In this document: piece by piece, positions 62,021-64,000 of the stretch
Numbering within the stretch: position 1 is the stretch's first letter
How the letters are laid out: each line of letters begins with the position of its first letter
DNA from: Glomus cerebriforme
Lineage: Eukaryota; Glomeromycota; Glomeromycetes; Glomerales; Glomeraceae
Length of the DNA stretch: 64,000 nt
Assembly (NCBI GenBank): GCA_003550305.1
Contig: QKYT01000069.1
Location: 67,665 to 131,664, forward strand
Reading direction: 5' to 3'
Program-made: the position numbers and the translations under genes
The notes under the pieces: model-generated
Told to the model about the DNA's origin: nothing
Databases searched by the model: none
Seen by the model: only the letters and a program-made list of their open reading frames with translations

Positions 62021-62494
62021 ATGGATATCAAAAAATCATCTTTTCACATCTTACCAGATTCAGGTTCTGAGGATGTTTTGTATTCAAATGATTACTTTAC
62101 CGTAACAAAAACAGAATTAATTATAAAATGTTATTATTTTCCAACTTGCTCTTCTAAAGTCATTTCACTTAAAACAATTATTTCGATTCATACCGACAAA
62201 GAATTGGGATTTAAATGGTATGAGCGTAAAATGGTAAGCAGTAAAAAAAATTTTAATAAATCATAATGTCATAATAACGACAAAAATAATTAATAACTTA
62301 ATGATTTTTAGTGGGGCCAGCCAATTATCAATGTTTGGTATGCTATGGATTGGAAACGACATTGTAAAGATCACACTTCATGTATTATTGAAGTAAAAGA
62401 TGATAAGCTTAGAAAGGGGTTTACTATCGATGAAAATGGTTTAGAAATTTTGAAGCAAGCTTGGAACGACGCATTAAATAGTGTTATTTCTTAA
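62021..62494 (+). CDS. small orphan protein, two exons (possible PH-like fold)
   Basis: Exons 62021-62233 and 62312-62494 join through a GTAAGC...TTTAG intron to 131 residues. The first exon alternates short beta-strand-like stretches: DVLYSNDYFTVTKTELIIKC, YYFPTCSSKVISLKTIISI, then GFKWYERKM. The second has WGQPIINVWYAMDW, a Cys-containing stretch HCKDHTSCIIEVKD and a final helix LEILKQAWNDALNSVI. A set of strands closed by a C-terminal helix is what a PH-like domain would look like, but this is only a pattern impression and no family is recognised. Splice sites and codon character are good. Confidence 0.72.
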
Positions 62495-63023
62495 ATTCAA
62501 ATCTTAAATTTTTAAGATTATTAATATATTATTCATTTAGATCATGGTTTTATGTATTATGTATTATATTTGTATCATTAATTTATCATTTAAAAATTTA
62601 AAGAACATAATAATAAATTTGAGAAATATGATTTTATTTTAAAAAAAAATAATTTTTTTTTGAATATTTTTTAATGCCTTTTTTTAAAGGCGCATATAAT
62701 AATTTTTAAAACAAAATAAATATAAATAATAACAAGAGGGTAGAAAAATCAATGTACAAAAAAAAAGAAAAAAAGTATATATAAAATAAATAATCATACC
62801 AAAATATATATAACCACAACAAATTTTGTTAAATTCTCAATAAAAAAAAAACTTTCTACAACAATATACAATATGTATGTTGTAAAAACAAAAAAAAAAC
62901 ATTTTTTTTTTAAAAAAAAAAGTCAATTTATATTGACAAGAATTGGAAAAATAAAGTAATAAAACTCAATTTTGTAATTTTTTTTTAAAAAAAAAATGCT
63001 TATAGTTAAACCATATCATAATT
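62495..63023. other. intergenic, convergent 3' ends
   Basis: Poly-A, poly-T and TATATA runs only, between the genes at 62021 (plus) and 63024 (minus). Nothing else is recognised. Confidence 0.55.
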
Positions 63024-64000
63024 TCATTCTTTCCTCTCTTTTTCTTGTAAGAGGATCATAGGTCTCATATATGGATCTTCCTTCCTTTCTTCCTCTTTTG
63101 CACCTCCACCCCAATTTCCAAATATGCTACTAAAGCGTTTTGTATTTTTAGTACCTGATGTAGAATTCCTTCTTTGTGCACGTTTTGGCACATCACCAAT
63201 AACAGTATCTTCATTTGATTTTCTACCCATTGGTAAAGGATAAACCTGATCAGGTTCTTCGGATATTTTATCCTTAATACTATTTTGAGGTTGGGAAGTG
63301 CTGCGGAAGTGCCATCCAGATAATGTCTTACGTCTTTCAACTTTCTTAGTTTTATTTTGTTCTTGACTTATGTTATTGTTATTGTTATTATTATTATTAT
63401 TATTATTGAAATTAAATGATGCTGTGGTAGGTGTTACAGGACTGGATACTGATGGTTTCCACTCAGAAGATAAAATTTCTTCGTATCCTCCTTGAGCTTC
63501 TAAAATACGGTTAAGAATCTTTTCAATATAAAGTCTCATGGCTTTATTTGCGTCTTTGAGTGATTTAATTTCTTCTTGGAATTCTATATTAAAATAGTAA
63601 ATGGAATTTAACAATTAATAATCACTCATTATTAAAATTATATTTAATTATTAAATACGTACTATCAATGACAGTATGATCACTTTCTTTGTGAACACGT
63701 TCGCCAAGAAGGGAGGTACTTAATATAGAAGCACGATTCAGCTCAGCAGCCAAATCATTTTTAAAGTCATTGTCTTGTAAGGAAGAGCTCTCATCTTTTG
63801 AAATACCATCTGTAATCTTTTTAGCGGCGTCCGTATATTTATGTAAATCATTTCGCTATCGTATAAAAGAGGTTTAAGTATGGAAATCGGATAAGGAAAT
63901 CATTTTATAACTATCTTTATAATTATTACCTGCATGATAGGATTCAACATAAATTCGCCTTTCATTGTCATTTCATATACCAATCGTTGGAATGACTCAT
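63024..64000 (-). CDS. Uds1-like coiled-coil protein, 3' part
   Basis: Three exons are visible (63930 to beyond the right edge, 63663-63855, 63024-63583); the 5' part lies outside the window. The frame begins ESFQRLVYEMTMKGEFML, then RNDLHKYTDAAKKITDGIS, LAAELNRASILSTSLLGERV, HKESDHTVID and the coiled coil FQEEIKSLKDANKAMRLYIE with KILNRILEAQGGYEEIL. This pattern, ending in a short helix before a disordered tail, resembles the fungal Uds1 (up-regulated during septation) domain. The tail is poly-Asn and Ser-rich with basic RRxS-type sites (RRKTLSGW, RRNSTSG, KRFSSIFG), suggesting kinase regulation, and ends in LLQEKERKE. The family call is from memory of the pattern and moderate. Confidence 0.7.

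Overview
The window reads as a very A+T-rich, intron-rich fungal chromosome segment. Homopolymer A and T runs are everywhere, genes carry many short GT-AG introns (mostly 50-110 bp), and several proteins have poly-Asn, poly-Ser or poly-Gln stretches. The gene set (cullin-4, ribosomal eL43, an ESCRT-0 Vps27 with VHS-FYVE-UIM, a Uds1-like septation protein) together with a heavy load of decayed LINE, Tc1, hAT and MULE elements fits an early-diverging fungus, most plausibly Glomeromycotina (arbuscular mycorrhizal, Rhizophagus-like). The lineage is an inference from composition and gene content.

Layout. (1) 1-2.8 kb: A+T-rich, gene-free, with a 15-bp minisatellite and a hairpin. (2) 2.8-18.3 kb: a dense housekeeping island holding CUL4 (-), RPL43 (+), a Yop1/HVA22-like ER-shaping protein (-), mitochondrial ribosomal uS4m (+), an unknown Ser/Pro-rich protein (-), a possible three-exon micropeptide (+), VPS27 (+), a TMEM198-like seven-TM protein (-) and a small basic orphan (+). 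(3) 18.3-28.2 kb: a gene desert of extreme A+T content with diverged repeat arrays and a decayed LINE 3' end flanked by a target-site duplication. (4) 28.2-36.3 kb: a YbaK-like deacylase gene, a small two-exon orphan and a large coiled-coil/single-TM orphan. (5) 36.3-62.0 kb: a transposon-rich block with two LINE fragments, a MULE pseudogene, several inverted-repeat elements, one with a polypurine core, a complete-ended but inactivated Tc1 element, a hAT pseudogene, a 4.3-kb 5'-truncated LINE with a clear target-site duplication, a MITE and a stray exon of a PRMT1-type arginine methyltransferase. (6) 62.0-64.0 kb: a small two-exon orphan and the 3' part of a Uds1-like gene that runs off the right edge.

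Nothing here forms an operon or pathway. The genes are independent eukaryotic units, often divergent or convergent with 160-600 bp between them. The contrast between compact gene islands and repeat-filled deserts is the main architecture. The transposon copies show stop codons of the type expected from C-to-T decay, so the desert composition probably reflects mutational erosion of old insertions. Isolated N bases (near 31.4, 44.5, 45.8-46.1, 50.2 and 54.9-55.0 kb) mark unresolved assembly positions.
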